A DNA stretch of 64,000 bases from Anaerostipes caccae L1-92. GTDB lineage: Bacteria > Bacillota > Clostridia > Lachnospirales > Lachnospiraceae. Positions 1 to 9,754 of this stretch are shown here, piece after piece. The position numbers and the translations under genes were made by a program. Each line of letters opens with the position of its first letter. Positions within the stretch are counted from its first letter, which is position 1. Location: contig NZ_AP023027.1 of assembly GCF_014467075.1 (NCBI RefSeq), positions 3,071,001 to 3,135,000 of the forward strand, given 5' to 3'. The notes below the pieces were generated by a model. The model saw only the letters and a list, made by a program, of their open reading frames with translations. It was not told the origin of the DNA and made no database searches.

Positions 1-3000
1 AGTATCCTGATGTAACTGCTTTCTTCTCTTCAGACTGAGCAATGCTCATACCGCCCTTGATACCATGGTTGATACATGGAGCGTAAGCAATGATCAGTGA
101 AGGTCCCGGATAAGCTTCTGCCTCTGCGATTGCTTTGACTGTCTGATTGTAATCAGCACCCATAGAAATCTGAGCAACATATACATATCCGTAGCTCATT
201 GCGATTGCCGCAAGGTCTTTCTTCTTCACAGCTTTACCTGCTGCTGCGAACTGAGCGATCGCTCCTGCCGGCGTAGCTTTGGATGCCTGACCACCGGTGT
301 TAGAGTAAACTTCTGTATCGAATACAAAGATGTTAACATCCTCGCCGCTTGCAAGAACGTGGTCAACACCACCGAATCCGATGTCGTAAGCCCATCCGTC
401 ACCGCCGAAGATCCACTGAGATTTCTTAGATAAGTAATCTTTCATCTTAAGGATCTCTTTGCCTTCATCACATCCGCATGCCTCTAACGCTGCAACTAAC
501 TTCTTGGTAGCCGCTCCGTTTTTCTTGCCGTCTGTGTAAGTGTCTAAATACTCTGCTGCAGCTGCTTTTACATCTGCATTTTCTGCTGTTTCTGCCAGGG
601 CAGCTACTTTTTCTTTTGTCTGCTCTCTCAGTGTAGTCTGTCCTGTGAACATACCTAAACCGAACTCAGCATTGTCTTCAAACAGAGAGTTTGACCAAGC
701 CGGTCCCTGTCCTTCTCTGTTCACTGTGTAAGGTGTTGCCGGAGAAGAACCGCCCCAGATAGAAGAACATCCTGTTGCGTTGGCAATGTACATTCTCTCA
801 CCGAATAACTGAGTGATCAGTTTCGCATATGGTGTCTCTCCACATCCTGCACAAGCTCCGGAGAACTCAAGGAGAGGTTTCTTGAACTGGCTTCCCTTAA
901 CAGATTCCGGTTTAAACTTGTCAAAGATATCTTCTTTGATCGGTAAAGACTGTCCGTAATTGTAAACTTCCTGCTGATCTTTCATGCTGTCTAAGGATAC
1001 CATAGTAAGGGCTTTTTCGCCTTTCTTTCCTGGGCAGACATTTGCACAGGAACCACATCCTGTACAGTCAAGAACAGTGGTTGTCATAACAAATTTATAA
1101 TCCGGCATTCCGGTCATCGGAAGAGATTTTGTAGCTTCCGGTGCTGCTGCCAGTTCTTCTTCTGTCATCGCTACCGGACGGATGACTGCATGAGGACATA
1201 CATAAGCACAGAAGTTACACTGGATACAGTTGTCCGGATTCCATGTAGGAACGTCTACTGCAACTCCACGTTTTTCGTATGCTGCAGATCCCTGAGGCAT
1301 ATGTCCGTCAGCGTAAGGAACTAAGTCGCTTACCTTTAAGGAGTTACCGATCTGGCCGTTGACAGCATTCTGGATATTGTTAACGTAATCAACAAGATCT
1401 TTTCTGTCCCCGGATACTGGGTGCAGTAAGCTTTCTTCACCGCAGTCAGCCCATTCAGCTGGAACTGGTACTTCTACAACGCTCTTAGCGCCAGCTTCGA
1501 TCGCATCATGGTTCATCTTAACGATATGGTCACCCTTCTTGCTGTATGAAGCGGTAGCTGCGTCCTTCATGTACTGGATTGCGTCTGCTTCCGGAATGAT
1601 TCCTGATAACTTGAAGAATGCAGACTGAAGAACTGTATTGATACGTCCGCCGAGTCCGATTTCTTTACCGATCTTGATACCATCAATCACATAGAATTTG
1701 ATGTTATGTTTTGCCATGTAGGCTTTTACCTGTCCCGGAAGGTGATCTCCGATCTCTTCTACCGGCCAGCTGCAGTTAAGCAGGAATGTACCGCCGTCTT
1801 TTAAGTCCTGAACCATGTTGTATTTTGTCATGTACGGAGCACAGTGACAAGCTACAAAGTCAGCTTTGTTGATCAGGTATGTTGCTTTGATTGGGTCATC
1901 ACCGAAACGTAAGTGGGAAATTGTAACACCGCCTGATTTCTTAGAATCATAATCAAAGTATGCCTGAGCATATTTATCTGTATGATCACCGATGATCTTG
2001 ATAGAGTTCTTGTTGGCACCAACAGTACCGTCTGCTCCAAGTCCCCAGAACTTACAGCTTACTGTACTTTCCGGTGTAGAAGAAACAGCTTCTCCTCTTT
2101 CAAGAGATAAGTTTGTCACATCATCATTGATCGCAACTGTGAATTCTTTCTTGTCTTTGTTGTTGAATACAGAGATGATATCAGCAGGAGTTGTATCTTT
2201 GGAACCTAATCCGTAACGTCCTCCGTTGATTGTCACCTGTTCGAATTTTGTTCCTCTTAATGCAGAAACAACATCTAAGTATAATGGCTCTCCAAGAGAT
2301 CCCGGTTCTTTTGTTCTGTCTAAAACGTTGATTGTCTTAACAGTTTCCGGAATCACTTCCACTAATTTTTCAGCTACGAACGGTCTGTAAAGTCTTACTT
2401 TAACGACACCGACTTTTTCGCCTTTTGCTGTTAAGTAATCGATAGTCTCATCGATGGTCTCACATACAGATCCCATAGCGATGATCACAGATTCAGCGTC
2501 AGCAGCTCCGTAGTAGTTGAATAATTTGTAATCTGTACCGATCTTAGCATTTACCTGGTTCATGTAATCTTCAACGATCGCCGGGAATGCATCGTAGTAT
2601 TTGTTGCATGCTTCTCTTGCCTGGAAGAAAATGTCTGGGTTCTGAGCAGATCCACGAAGAACCGGATGTTCTGGATTCAATGCGTTTGCTCTGAATTTTT
2701 CAAGTGCTTCGTAATCTACCATATCTGCAAGATCTTCGTTGTCCCACATTTCAATCTTCTGGATCTCATGTGATGTTCTGAATCCATCGAAGAAATGTAA
2801 TACAGGAACACTTCCCTTGATTGTAGATAAATGAGCAACAGCGCCTAAGTCCATGACTTCCTGAACGCTGGAGCTGCAAAGCATTGCAAAACCTGTCTGG
2901 CGACAAGCGTAAACGTCAGAGTGATCACCAAAGATATTCAGTGCATGAGATGCGATTGCACGTGCAGATACATCAAATACACAAGGCATTAATTCACCTG

Positions 3001-3301
3001 CGATCTTGTACATATTCGGGATCATAAGCAGTAATCCCTGAGATGCAGTGTAAGTCGTTGTCAGTGCACCTGCTGCAAGAGAACCGTGTACTGTTCCTGC
3101 TGCTCCGGCTTCAGACTGCATTTCAACTAATTTTACAGGATGTCCAAAAATGTTTTTCTTTCCCTGTGTTGCCCACTGGTCTGTTGATTCTGCCATTGGT
3201 GAGGATGGTGTGATCGGATAGATTGCAGCTGTCTCAGTAAACGCATATGATACGTGTGCTGCGGCTGTGTTACCATCCATGGTTTTCATTTTTCTTGCCA
3301 T
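1..3301 (-). CDS. nifJ: Pyruvate:ferredoxin (flavodoxin) oxidoreductase, 3' part missing
   Basis: Oxidatively decarboxylates pyruvate to acetyl-CoA and CO2, passing electrons to ferredoxin; a central cytoplasmic enzyme of strict anaerobes. The reading frame stays open from ATG at 3301 to the window edge, about 1,100 codons of a family that is usually near 1,170, so only the C-terminus is cut. The N-terminus reads MARKMKTMDGNTAAAHVSYA, the usual start of the single-chain form. Two 4Fe-4S ferredoxin motifs are visible, CIQCNFCAYVCP and CTGCGSCANVCP, and downstream the TPP-domain segments GCSSIWGGSSPATPY and GDGWAYDIGFGG. An AGGAGGAAGAAAC ribosome binding site precedes the start. It is monocistronic as far as can be seen, with its own promoter and a leader hairpin. 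Confidence 0.97.
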   Translation of the reverse strand, partial: MARKMKTMDGNTAAAHVSYAFTETAAIYPITPSSPMAESTDQWATQGKKNIFGHPVKLVEMQSEAGAAGTVHGSLAAGALTTTYTASQGLLLMIPNMYKIAGELMPCVFDVSARAIASHALNIFGDHSDVYACRQTGFAMLCSSSVQEVMDLGAVAHLSTIKGSVPVLHFFDGFRTSHEIQKIEMWDNEDLADMVDYEALEKFRANALNPEHPVLRGSAQNPDIFFQAREACNKYYDAFPAIVEDYMNQVNAKIGTDYKLFNYYGAADAESVIIAMGSVCETIDETIDYLTAKGEKVGVVKVRLYRPFVAEKLVEVIPETVKTINVLDRTKEPGSLGEPLYLDVVSALRGTKFEQVTINGGRYGLGSKDTTPADIISVFNNKDKKEFTVAINDDVTNLSLERGEAVSSTPESTVSCKFWGLGADGTVGANKNSIKIIGDHTDKYAQAYFDYDSKKSGGVTISHLRFGDDPIKATYLINKADFVACHCAPYMTKYNMVQDLKDGGTFLLNCSWPVEEIGDHLPGQVKAYMAKHNIKFYVIDGIKIGKEIGLGGRINTVLQSAFFKLSGIIPEADAIQYMKDAATASYSKKGDHIVKMNHDAIEAGAKSVVEVPVPAEWADCGEESLLHPVSGDRKDLVDYVNNIQNAVNGQIGNSLKVSDLVPYADGHMPQGSAAYEKRGVAVDVPTWNPDNCIQCNFCAYVCPHAVIRPVAMTEEELAAAPEATKSLPMTGMPDYKFVMTTTVLDCTGCGSCANVCPGKKGEKALTMVSLDSMKDQQEVYNYGQSLPIKEDIFDKFKPESVKGSQFKKPLLEFSGACAGCGETPYAKLITQLFGERMYIANATGCSSIWGGSSPATPYTVNREGQGPAWSNSLFEDNAEFGLGMFTGQTTLREQTKEKVAALAETAENADVKAAAAEYLDTYTDGKKNGAATKKLVAALEACGCDEGKEILKMKDYLSKKSQWIFGGDGWAYDIGFGGVDHVLASGEDVNIFVFDTEVYSNTGGQASKATPAGAIAQFAAAGKAVKKKDLAAIAMSYGYVYVAQISMGADYNQTVKAIAEAEAYPGPSLIIAYAPCINHGIKGGMSIAQSEEKKAVTSGY

Positions 3302-3424
3302 GTTTCTTCCTCCTAAAAATCTTGTGTAAATATTAACAATCTACACTTAAGTTTTTCCCTTCTCCTTACAGAGGAGACAGGATGTTATCACAACAACGGG
3401 ACCGTTGTTTAGAACAAAATAAAA

Positions 3425-3479
3425 CTGTATACAATCATGCATACAGCCTTATTTTACATCATTAGAACGGGTTTTTAAA
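3425..3479 (-). promoter_or_regulatory. nifJ promoter and leader inverted repeat
   Basis: On the minus strand a -35 TTTAAA (3474-3479) and -10 TAAAAT (3451-3456) are 17 bp apart. Just downstream lies the inverted repeat CTGTAT/ATACAG (3425-3446), followed on the minus strand by TTTTATTTTG. It could be an operator at the transcription start or a weak attenuator of the roughly 125-nt leader. A second short hairpin (AACAACGG/CCGTTGTT) lies nearer the gene. No Rex-type TTGTGAA box was seen. Confidence 0.45.
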
Positions 3480-3573
3480 GGATTTTAACTAAATTTCTTC
3501 GTATTTTTTTTAGTACTTTATGAATCTTTTTTTCCAGAAAAAATCTTGTCCAAAAAATAACAGTGTCTTTTGT

Positions 3574-4434
3574 CTATTTTGCCTGATTTTTTAGAGATTC
3601 TTCGTGCTGACTGAAGGTTTCTGAGAAAATATGAGTTCCCTTTCCGGTCTTATCTGTATGGTAATAGAGATAAGAATGTTTCTGTGGAGAAACTGCCGCC
3701 TTCAAAGCATTGATCCCCGGATTGCAGATCGGTCCCGCCGGGAGCCCCTGATTTTTGTACGTATTATATGGAGAATCCACTTCCAGGTCTTTATACAGCG
3801 TTCTTTTCTTATTATATTTCCCTTTTGTAAGAGGATAGAGCACGGTTGCATCGATCTGGAGCTTCATTTTTTTGTCCAGGCGATTGTAGATCACACCGGA
3901 AATCTTGGCATACTCAGCATCCACCTTAGCTTCTCTCTCAACAACAGACGCAAGAGTCACGATTTCATACGGGGTGAGACCGGTCTTTTTTTCTTTGGAT
4001 ATCTGCTCCCATTTGGTATTAAAATTGTTAAGCATCATAGCCACGATCTTTTTGGCATCGGTATGCTTGTATACCTCATAAGTATCGGGAAATAAAAATC
4101 CCTGCAGTTTATAGCTTACCTGTGCCTTTTTTGGCACCGATTCCAGCCATTCATAAGAATAACCGTCGAGATCACCGGCCGCCTTCAAAAAATCTTCAGC
4201 CTTACAGATATCTTTCTGTTCAAATTTCTTCGCCGCAAGTTCTGCCGTATAGCCCTCCGGTATCGTGATCCTGACCGTCCGCTCTTCCTGTTTTTTTCTC
4301 GCGGCCAGTTCCCGCTCTTCTTGTTTCACTTTGAACATCCAGCAGGCCGCACCCAGTGCAGCAATGACCAGAACCAGCAGCAAAATCCATAGTTTTTTTG
4401 ATTTCTTTTTCTTTTCGTAAAAACTTAACCCCAT
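3574..4434 (-). CDS. mltG: Endolytic murein transglycosylase MltG (YceG-like)
   Basis: Cleaves nascent glycan strands during peptidoglycan synthesis at the membrane. The 286-aa product has a short basic N-terminus, one transmembrane segment (about residues 16-34, LWILLLVLVIAALGAACWMF), a LysM-like stretch (TIPEGYTAELAAKKF) and the YceG catalytic domain. That domain contains ASVVERE, with the catalytic Glu, RLDKKMKLQIDATVLYPL, and the conserved end GINALKAAVSP. I chose the ATG at 4434 because GGAGGAATTT directly precedes it; two upstream in-frame ATGs lack a ribosome binding site. It is transcribed divergently from the cyclophilin gene, with a likely -10 TATAAT at 4469-4474. Confidence 0.93.
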   Translation of the reverse strand: MGLSFYEKKKKSKKLWILLLVLVIAALGAACWMFKVKQEERELAARKKQEERTVRITIPEGYTAELAAKKFEQKDICKAEDFLKAAGDLDGYSYEWLESVPKKAQVSYKLQGFLFPDTYEVYKHTDAKKIVAMMLNNFNTKWEQISKEKKTGLTPYEIVTLASVVEREAKVDAEYAKISGVIYNRLDKKMKLQIDATVLYPLTKGKYNKKRTLYKDLEVDSPYNTYKNQGLPAGPICNPGINALKAAVSPQKHSYLYYHTDKTGKGTHIFSETFSQHEESLKNQAK

Positions 4435-4544
4435 AAATTCCTCCATAATTCGACACTGATTATCTCTCATTATACTGATATTGTTCTGAAATACCACCCT
4501 TTTTATTAGATTTTTTTAATATTTTTAATACATTTGTAACTTCA

Positions 4545-4572
4545 TTGACATTCTTTTGGTTTCCTATATAAT
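4545..4572 (+). promoter_or_regulatory. Sigma-A promoter of the cyclophilin gene
   Basis: TTGACA (4545-4550) and TATAAT (4567-4572) are separated by 16 bp, about 35 bp before the ATG. The intergenic region also carries the opposing mltG promoter. Confidence 0.7.
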
Positions 4573-4608
4573 CAGTTATATAGGAAGATATAGAAAGGAA
4601 TAGGAATT

Positions 4609-5094
4609 ATGGCAAACCCAATCGTAACAATTACAATGGAAAACGGAGATACGATCAAGGCAGAATTGTATCCGGATATCGCTCCGATCACAGTAGAAAA
4701 CTTTGTGAAGCTGGTGAAGGAAGGTTTTTATGACGGGCTCACATTCCACCGCATTATTTCCGGATTTATGATCCAGGGAGGATGTCCGAACGGAAACGGA
4801 ACCGGAGGACCAGGACACACCATCAAAGGTGAGTTCAGCATGAACGGAGTAAAGAATGACTTAAAACACACGCCGGGCGTGTTATCCATGGCAAGATCAA
4901 TGGCTCCGGATTCTGCCGGTTCTCAGTTCTTCATCATGCACAAAACATCTCCGCATCTGGACGGACAATATGCCGCATTCGGACAGGTTATCGAGGGCAT
5001 GGATGTCGTCAATAAACTCGCTGAGGTGGCAACGGACTACTCTGACGCGCCGTTGGAAAAACAGGTTATGAAATCTGTGACCGTAGAAGAATAA
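4609..5094 (+). CDS. Cyclophilin-type peptidyl-prolyl cis-trans isomerase
   Basis: Catalyses cis-trans isomerisation of proline peptide bonds in the cytoplasm to assist folding. At 161 aa it is a bare single-domain cyclophilin with no signal peptide. Conserved catalytic and substrate-pocket segments are present: TFHRIISGFMIQGGC, GTGGPGHTIKGEF, LSMARSMAPDSAGSQFFIM, and HLDGQYAAFGQVIEGMDVV. The spacer is short (AGGA then ATTATG). It is followed by a clear terminator, so it forms a single-gene unit with its own promoter. Confidence 0.95.
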   Translation: MANPIVTITMENGDTIKAELYPDIAPITVENFVKLVKEGFYDGLTFHRIISGFMIQGGCPNGNGTGGPGHTIKGEFSMNGVKNDLKHTPGVLSMARSMAPDSAGSQFFIMHKTSPHLDGQYAAFGQVIEGMDVVNKLAEVATDYSDAPLEKQVMKSVTVEE

Positions 5095-5114
5095 AATATT
5101 AGAAGACTTACTTG

Positions 5115-5153
5115 AAATGCTTAGGACACCGTGCGGTTCTAAGCATTTCTTTT
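5115..5153 (+). terminator. Intrinsic terminator after the cyclophilin gene
   Basis: AAATGCTTAG pairs with CTAAGCATTT around an 14-nt loop and is followed by CTTTT. It separates the isomerase gene from the HAD gene. Confidence 0.8.
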
Positions 5154-5193
5154 GGCACAGTAAAGATAATACATCAGACAGGGAGGAACACTT

Positions 5194-6003
5194 TTGGAAC
5201 ATAAATATTTATTTTTCGATGTGGATGAGACTTTATACAGCAACAAAACCGGTCAGATCCCGCCGAGTGCAGCCAAGGCATTAAAGCAGGCCCAGACGAA
5301 CGGCCATAAAATCTTTTTGAATACTGGAAGGCCTTATGCATATATAGGGAATGACTTCTTTTCCCTGGATTTCGACGGCTACCTCTGCGGCAACGGCACC
5401 GATCTGCGCTACAGGGGAGATATCCTATACCACCGTGAGCTTCCGAAAGATATCCAATCCCGGATCATAGAGTTATGCCGCATCCACAACATCCGTGCCT
5501 GTCTGGAAGGAAGCCGCTGTTCCTATTACACTGACGATGATACCTCGTTCCATCCCTATTACGCTTCTATGATCCAGGTATGCAGAAGTTCTGACGGCAT
5601 GGTGATCGAATTTAACTGGGACAATGTAAAATCTTTTGATAAACTGGTGTGCTTTTCCAGCCCGGATACGCCTCAGAATATGGCCGCCTTTATTGAAGAT
5701 GTTCACTCCCTGGACTTTCCGTTCAAGTGCATCAAAAATGGTGAAGATTTTTATGAAGTTATCCCGGAAGGCACATCTAAAGGAACTGCCATTACTTTTA
5801 TTGCGGAACACTTTAACATCCCGATCGATGACTGCTATGCGTTCGGAGATGCCCCTAACGATCTGCCCATGTTTGAAGCCGCAGGACACGGCATCGCTCT
5901 CGGGAATGCATATGACTGTGTAAAAGATGCAGCAGAGTATGTAACAACCGACATTGACGCACATGGAATTTGGAATGGGCTGGACCATTATGGTTTTTTG
6001 TAA
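5194..6003 (+). CDS. Cof-type HAD-superfamily sugar-phosphate phosphatase
   Basis: A 269-aa haloacid dehalogenase-fold hydrolase of the Cof/YidA subgroup, which removes phosphate from sugar or nucleotide phosphates in the cytoplasm. HAD motif I is FFDVDETL with the nucleophile Asp, motif II is LNTGRP, and motifs III/IV appear as SKGTAI and FGDAPNDLPMFEAAG. The C2-type cap lies between them. The start is a TTG at 5194 with GGGAGGA 7 nt upstream; no ATG fits as well. Substrate cannot be told from sequence. Confidence 0.9.
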   Translation: MEHKYLFFDVDETLYSNKTGQIPPSAAKALKQAQTNGHKIFLNTGRPYAYIGNDFFSLDFDGYLCGNGTDLRYRGDILYHRELPKDIQSRIIELCRIHNIRACLEGSRCSYYTDDDTSFHPYYASMIQVCRSSDGMVIEFNWDNVKSFDKLVCFSSPDTPQNMAAFIEDVHSLDFPFKCIKNGEDFYEVIPEGTSKGTAITFIAEHFNIPIDDCYAFGDAPNDLPMFEAAGHGIALGNAYDCVKDAAEYVTTDIDAHGIWNGLDHYGFL

Positions 6004-6083
6004 ACGGAGAATTTTGAATAGAGAATCTTCAGCGAAATCTCCGAAACCTCTTACAAAAATACCAAAAAAACAGCATAGTATAA

Positions 6084-6178
6084 GTAAAGAAAGGAGCATA
6101 TCGCCCACTGAGGTGGTTAGCCTCCGGTTTGTGCATAAGCCTACCCAGACCGACAAGTTCAAGGTAGGCTTATTTATT
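6084..6178 (+). ncRNA. Candidate small RNA, possibly a type I antitoxin
   Basis: A compact structured stretch lies between the HAD gene and clpB. It has CCACTGAGGTGG and GGAG/CTCC pairings, then a strong terminator-like hairpin TAAGCCTACC/GGTAGGCTTA (6136-6173 region) followed by TTTATTTA. A weak promoter (TTACAA near 6051, TAGTAT near 6076) would start an RNA of about 90 nt. On the opposite strand its 3' end overlaps the end of a small toxin-like frame (6174-6239), the arrangement of Firmicute type I toxin/antitoxin pairs. The antitoxin role is inferred; it could equally be the 3' UTR of the HAD mRNA. Confidence 0.35.
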
Positions 6179-6239
6179 TACGCTTGTTTTTCCTATCTAT
6201 GCAGGCAAGCAGTGTTGCAATAAAAAGGCTGTTGTTCAA
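6174..6239 (-). pseudogene. Possible remnant of a holin-like type I toxin
   Basis: A short minus-strand frame reads NNSLFIATLLACIDRKNKRK then stop. A hydrophobic stretch with a basic tail resembles the C-terminal half of TxpA-type holin-like toxins of Firmicutes. No ribosome binding site or proper start is visible, and its upstream part runs into the clpB terminator hairpin, so if real it has lost its 5' half. Confidence 0.25.
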
Positions 6240-6251
6240 AACAGCCTTTTT
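6222..6251 (-). terminator. clpB terminator
   Basis: AAAAAGGCTGTT pairs with AACAGCCTTTTT and is followed by a short U-rich tail on the minus strand, 10 bp past the clpB stop. The stem reads well on both strands. Confidence 0.8.
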
Positions 6252-6261
6252 ATATATCTTC

Positions 6262-8844
6262 TTATTTCACCCTTGCCGTCAGTTCCCCGTTTTGTTCATC
6301 AATCAGGATCGTATCTTCCATATTGACCCCATCACCTAAGATCAGCCTTGCAGCCAATGTTTCCACGCTCTTCTGCAGATACCTCTTTAACGGTCTGGCA
6401 CCATACATCGGGTCATATCCGTTGTCCGCCACAAAGATTTTCGCTGCCGGTGTGAGCTCTACGGCAAGCTCTTTGTCACTGAGACGTTTATTCAAATCTG
6501 CAACTAACAGGTCAATAATGTTCGTAATGTTTTCCTTCGTCAGCGGTTTAAACAGGATCATCTCATCCAGACGATTTAAGAATTCCGGCCTGAAATGGTT
6601 CTTTAAGTCTGCCATCACCATGTCTTCCGCCTCTTTTGTAATATTACCGGATTGGTCGATGCCTTCCAGCAGATAGGTGGAACCAATGTTGGATGTCATG
6701 ATAAGGATCGTATTTTTAAAGTCCACGGTCCTTCCCTTGGAATCTGTGATCCTTCCGTCATCCAGCACTTGGAGAAGGATATTGAACACATCCGGATGAG
6801 CTTTCTCCACCTCATCAAACAGTACAACAGAGTAAGGTTTTCTTCTGACTGCTTCCGTCAGCTGTCCGCCCTCCTCATATCCTACATATCCCGGAGGCGC
6901 TCCGATCAGACGGGCTACGGAGTGTTTCTCCATATATTCGCTCATATCGATACGGACAATATTCTGTTCGTTGTCGAATAGGCTCTCTGCCAGTGCCTTG
7001 GCAAGCTCCGTCTTTCCTACACCCGTCGGCCCAAGGAACAGGAAAGAACCAATCGGCTTGCTCGGGTCTTTGATCCCCGCCTTGGAACGGATGATAGAGT
7101 CCGTCACAAGCTGCACTGCATTGTCCTGCCCCACAACTCTCTTGTGAAGGATCTCATCCAGATGGAGTGTCTTATTTCTCTCACTCTCTGTAAGCTTTGC
7201 CACAGGAATTCCCGTCCAGCGGGAAATGATCTTGGCGATCTCTTCGTCTGTGACGCTTTCCCTGACCATAGAGCGGTCCTCTTTCCGTACTTTCTCTTCT
7301 TCCTCTTCTAGCTGTTTTTTCAACTCCGGAAGACGCCCGTACTGGAGTTCCGCAGCCTTATTCAAATCATAATTTCTCTGTGCGATCTGTATTTCGTTGT
7401 TTACAGATTCAATCTCTTCTCTCAGTTTGGAAACCCTCTCCACGGAAGACTTTTCATTCTCCCATGTGGCCTTCTTGGCATTGAAATCTTCCCTCATCTC
7501 TGCCAATTCTCTCTGAAGTTCCAGGAGGCGTTCTCTGCTCAGATTATCGTCTTCCTTCTTCAGTGCCGCTTCCTCAATTTCCAGCTGCATGATCTTCCTC
7601 TGAACCTCATCCAGTTCTGAAGGAAGGGAATTCATTTCTGTCTTAATCATGGCACATGCCTCATCCACCAGGTCAATGGCTTTATCCGGAAGAAAACGGT
7701 CCGTGATATAGCGGTTTGACAGGGTCGCAGCAGCCACCAAAGATCCATCTGTGATTTTTACTCCGTGGAAAACCTCGTAGCGCTCTTTGATACCTCTCAA
7801 GATAGAAATCGTATCTTCCACGGTAGGCTCATCCACCATGACCGGCTGGAACCTTCTCTCCAGAGCCGCATCTTTTTCAATATACTGACGGTACTCATCC
7901 AGAGTCGTCGCTCCGATACAGTGAAGCTCTCCTCTGGCCAGCATCGGCTTCAGCATATTGCCTGCATCCATGGAGCCCTCTGTTTTTCCCGCTCCCACGA
8001 TCGTGTGCAGCTCATCAATGAACAGGATAATCTGTCCCTCGCTCTTTTTCACTTCTTCGAGAACCGCTTTCAGTCGTTCTTCAAATTCTCCTCTGTATTT
8101 GGCGCCTGCCACAAGAGATCCCATATCCAGTGAGAAAATCGTCTTGTCCTTTAACTGTTCCGGCACATCCCCCCGGACGATCCTCTGGGCAAGTCCCTCT
8201 ACGACCGCAGTTTTACCAACACCGGGCTCTCCGATGAGCACTGGATTATTCTTGCTTTTCCTTGAAAGAATACGGACAACATTCCGGATCTCGCTGTCTC
8301 TTCCGATCACAGGGTCCAGTTTCTGCTCTCTGGCACGCTTCACCAGATCGTATCCGTATTTCTCCAGCGTATCATAGGTTGCCTCGGGATTGTCCGTGGT
8401 TACCTTCTTATCTCCCCTTACTTCGGACAAAACCTCCAGGAAACGGTCTCTGGTGATTCCATAACCTCTGAACAGTTCTTTCACTGCATTGTTCGGCTTT
8501 TTGATCATAGCAAGAAACAGATGCTCCACAGAGACATACTCGTCTCCCATGGCCTTCATCTCATCTTCCCCTGCCAGCAGTACCTGATTCAGCGCCTGGC
8601 TCATGTAGACCTGTCCGCCGGAAACCTTCGGTTTCTTCTGGAGCAGCTGCTGTGCCTGGCTTAAAAAAGAATCTTTATTGACATTCATCTTCTCCAAAAG
8701 GCTAAGAATCAAACTATCTTCTATGGTCAGCAGACTATATAATAAATGTTCCTGGTCAATTTCCTGGTTTTGGCAGTCATAAGCAATCTTTTCACACTGA
8801 TTTACTGCTTCGACTGACTTTTGAGTAAACTTATTAATATTCAT
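6262..8844 (-). CDS. clpB: ATP-dependent disaggregase ClpB
   Basis: Hexameric AAA+ chaperone that, with DnaK/DnaJ, pulls polypeptides out of aggregates. At 860 aa it matches the usual ClpB length. Visible in order: N-terminal Clp repeats ([18 protein letters not shown]), first Walker [17 protein letters not shown] and Walker [15 protein letters not shown], the long coiled-coil middle domain (about residues 410-530), and second Walker [17 protein letters not shown] with [15 protein letters not shown]. The coiled coil separates it from ClpA/ClpC. The start at 8844 (MNINKFTQK) follows GGAGGAGTGAAG; upstream in-frame starts have no ribosome binding site. A TTGCTT/TATACT promoter is likely; no CtsR or CIRCE box was found. 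Confidence 0.96.
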   Translation of the reverse strand: MNINKFTQKSVEAVNQCEKIAYDCQNQEIDQEHLLYSLLTIEDSLILSLLEKMNVNKDSFLSQAQQLLQKKPKVSGGQVYMSQALNQVLLAGEDEMKAMGDEYVSVEHLFLAMIKKPNNAVKELFRGYGITRDRFLEVLSEVRGDKKVTTDNPEATYDTLEKYGYDLVKRAREQKLDPVIGRDSEIRNVVRILSRKSKNNPVLIGEPGVGKTAVVEGLAQRIVRGDVPEQLKDKTIFSLDMGSLVAGAKYRGEFEERLKAVLEEVKKSEGQIILFIDELHTIVGAGKTEGSMDAGNMLKPMLARGELHCIGATTLDEYRQYIEKDAALERRFQPVMVDEPTVEDTISILRGIKERYEVFHGVKITDGSLVAAATLSNRYITDRFLPDKAIDLVDEACAMIKTEMNSLPSELDEVQRKIMQLEIEEAALKKEDDNLSRERLLELQRELAEMREDFNAKKATWENEKSSVERVSKLREEIESVNNEIQIAQRNYDLNKAAELQYGRLPELKKQLEEEEEKVRKEDRSMVRESVTDEEIAKIISRWTGIPVAKLTESERNKTLHLDEILHKRVVGQDNAVQLVTDSIIRSKAGIKDPSKPIGSFLFLGPTGVGKTELAKALAESLFDNEQNIVRIDMSEYMEKHSVARLIGAPPGYVGYEEGGQLTEAVRRKPYSVVLFDEVEKAHPDVFNILLQVLDDGRITDSKGRTVDFKNTILIMTSNIGSTYLLEGIDQSGNITKEAEDMVMADLKNHFRPEFLNRLDEMILFKPLTKENITNIIDLLVADLNKRLSDKELAVELTPAAKIFVADNGYDPMYGARPLKRYLQKSVETLAARLILGDGVNMEDTILIDEQNGELTARVK

Positions 8845-8922
8845 CTTCACTCCTCCAATCTTATTTGTTCTATATCTAGTATAACATCTAGCATATAAAA
8901 AGCAAGTATTATTTTTAATTTC

Positions 8923-8974
8923 TTGACATTCTTCCATGTATCTGCTATTTTAAATACATACTATTAGTATGTAT
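8923..8974 (+). promoter_or_regulatory. TetR promoter with palindromic operator
   Basis: TTGACA (8923-8928) and TATTTT (8946-8951) are 17 bp apart. A 21-bp palindrome, ATACATACTA / TAGTATGTAT around one central base (8954-8974), covers the expected transcription start. This is the geometry of an autorepressing TetR operator. Confidence 0.7.
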
Positions 8975-8994
8975 GCAAGAAAGGATGATTTTCC

Positions 8995-9645
8995 ATGGCA
9001 AGAAATAAATATCCCGAGATTACAGAGCAGAGGATCTTGGATGCATCGCTGAAATTATTTCTGGAAAAAGGTTACGAACACACAACGATTCAGGATATCA
9101 TCGACGAACTGGGTGATTTGACGAAGGGCGCCATATATCACCACTTTAAATCCAAGAGTGATATCATAGAAGCCGTCATGAACCAATTGTACAGCGGGCA
9201 GGAAAAGGACTATGAGGATATTTTGAACGGACCGGGGACAGGACTTGAAAAATTAAGAAAACTTCTCATCGTATCAATTAAAAGTCCCGGTAATCAAATG
9301 ATGATTAATGCCGCTCCTCATATTATGAAAAATCCACGATTCCTGACCAAGCAGCTGTTTGAAAGCCTGGACAATACAGTGCCCCACCTGATACTGCCGC
9401 TGATAGAGCAGGGGATTCAGGATGGTTCTGTAAAAACTAAATATCCAAAAGAACTGTCAGAAGCACTTCTCATTTTGTGCAACTTCTGGATGAACCCATT
9501 TATTATCCAAAATACTGCGGAAGAACTCATCCGCAAAACCCAGTTTATGAAAGATCTGCTTGACCGGCTCGGAATGCCTCTGCTGGATGACGAAGCACTC
9601 CTTGTTCTTGAATCTTACCGAAAACAGCTGGAAGAAAAAAGCTGA
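8995..9645 (+). CDS. TetR/AcrR-family transcriptional regulator
   Basis: A 216-aa repressor with an N-terminal helix-turn-helix (RILDASLKLFLEKGYEHTTI, then GDLTKGAIYHHFKSKSDI) and a divergent ligand-binding C-terminal domain. It starts at ATG after AAAGGATG. It lies 109 bp upstream of an MFS transporter on the same strand, behind a palindromic operator, so it most likely represses itself and the transporter until an effector binds. Effector unknown. Confidence 0.9.
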   Translation: MARNKYPEITEQRILDASLKLFLEKGYEHTTIQDIIDELGDLTKGAIYHHFKSKSDIIEAVMNQLYSGQEKDYEDILNGPGTGLEKLRKLLIVSIKSPGNQMMINAAPHIMKNPRFLTKQLFESLDNTVPHLILPLIEQGIQDGSVKTKYPKELSEALLILCNFWMNPFIIQNTAEELIRKTQFMKDLLDRLGMPLLDDEALLVLESYRKQLEEKS

Positions 9646-9754
9646 CTCATTCATCCTCAGACTGGACTCATACAGTCCGGTCTTGGAGATTGGTGAGAAC
9701 TACAAATTTTTTTATCAATTTTACATACCAACCGAATGTATGAAAGGAGTTTTT

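Noticed and set aside
8845..8937. N-terminal extension of ClpB starting at 8937.
   Set aside because: The extra 31 residues are not ClpB-like and overlap the promoter; the ATG at 8844 has a strong ribosome binding site.
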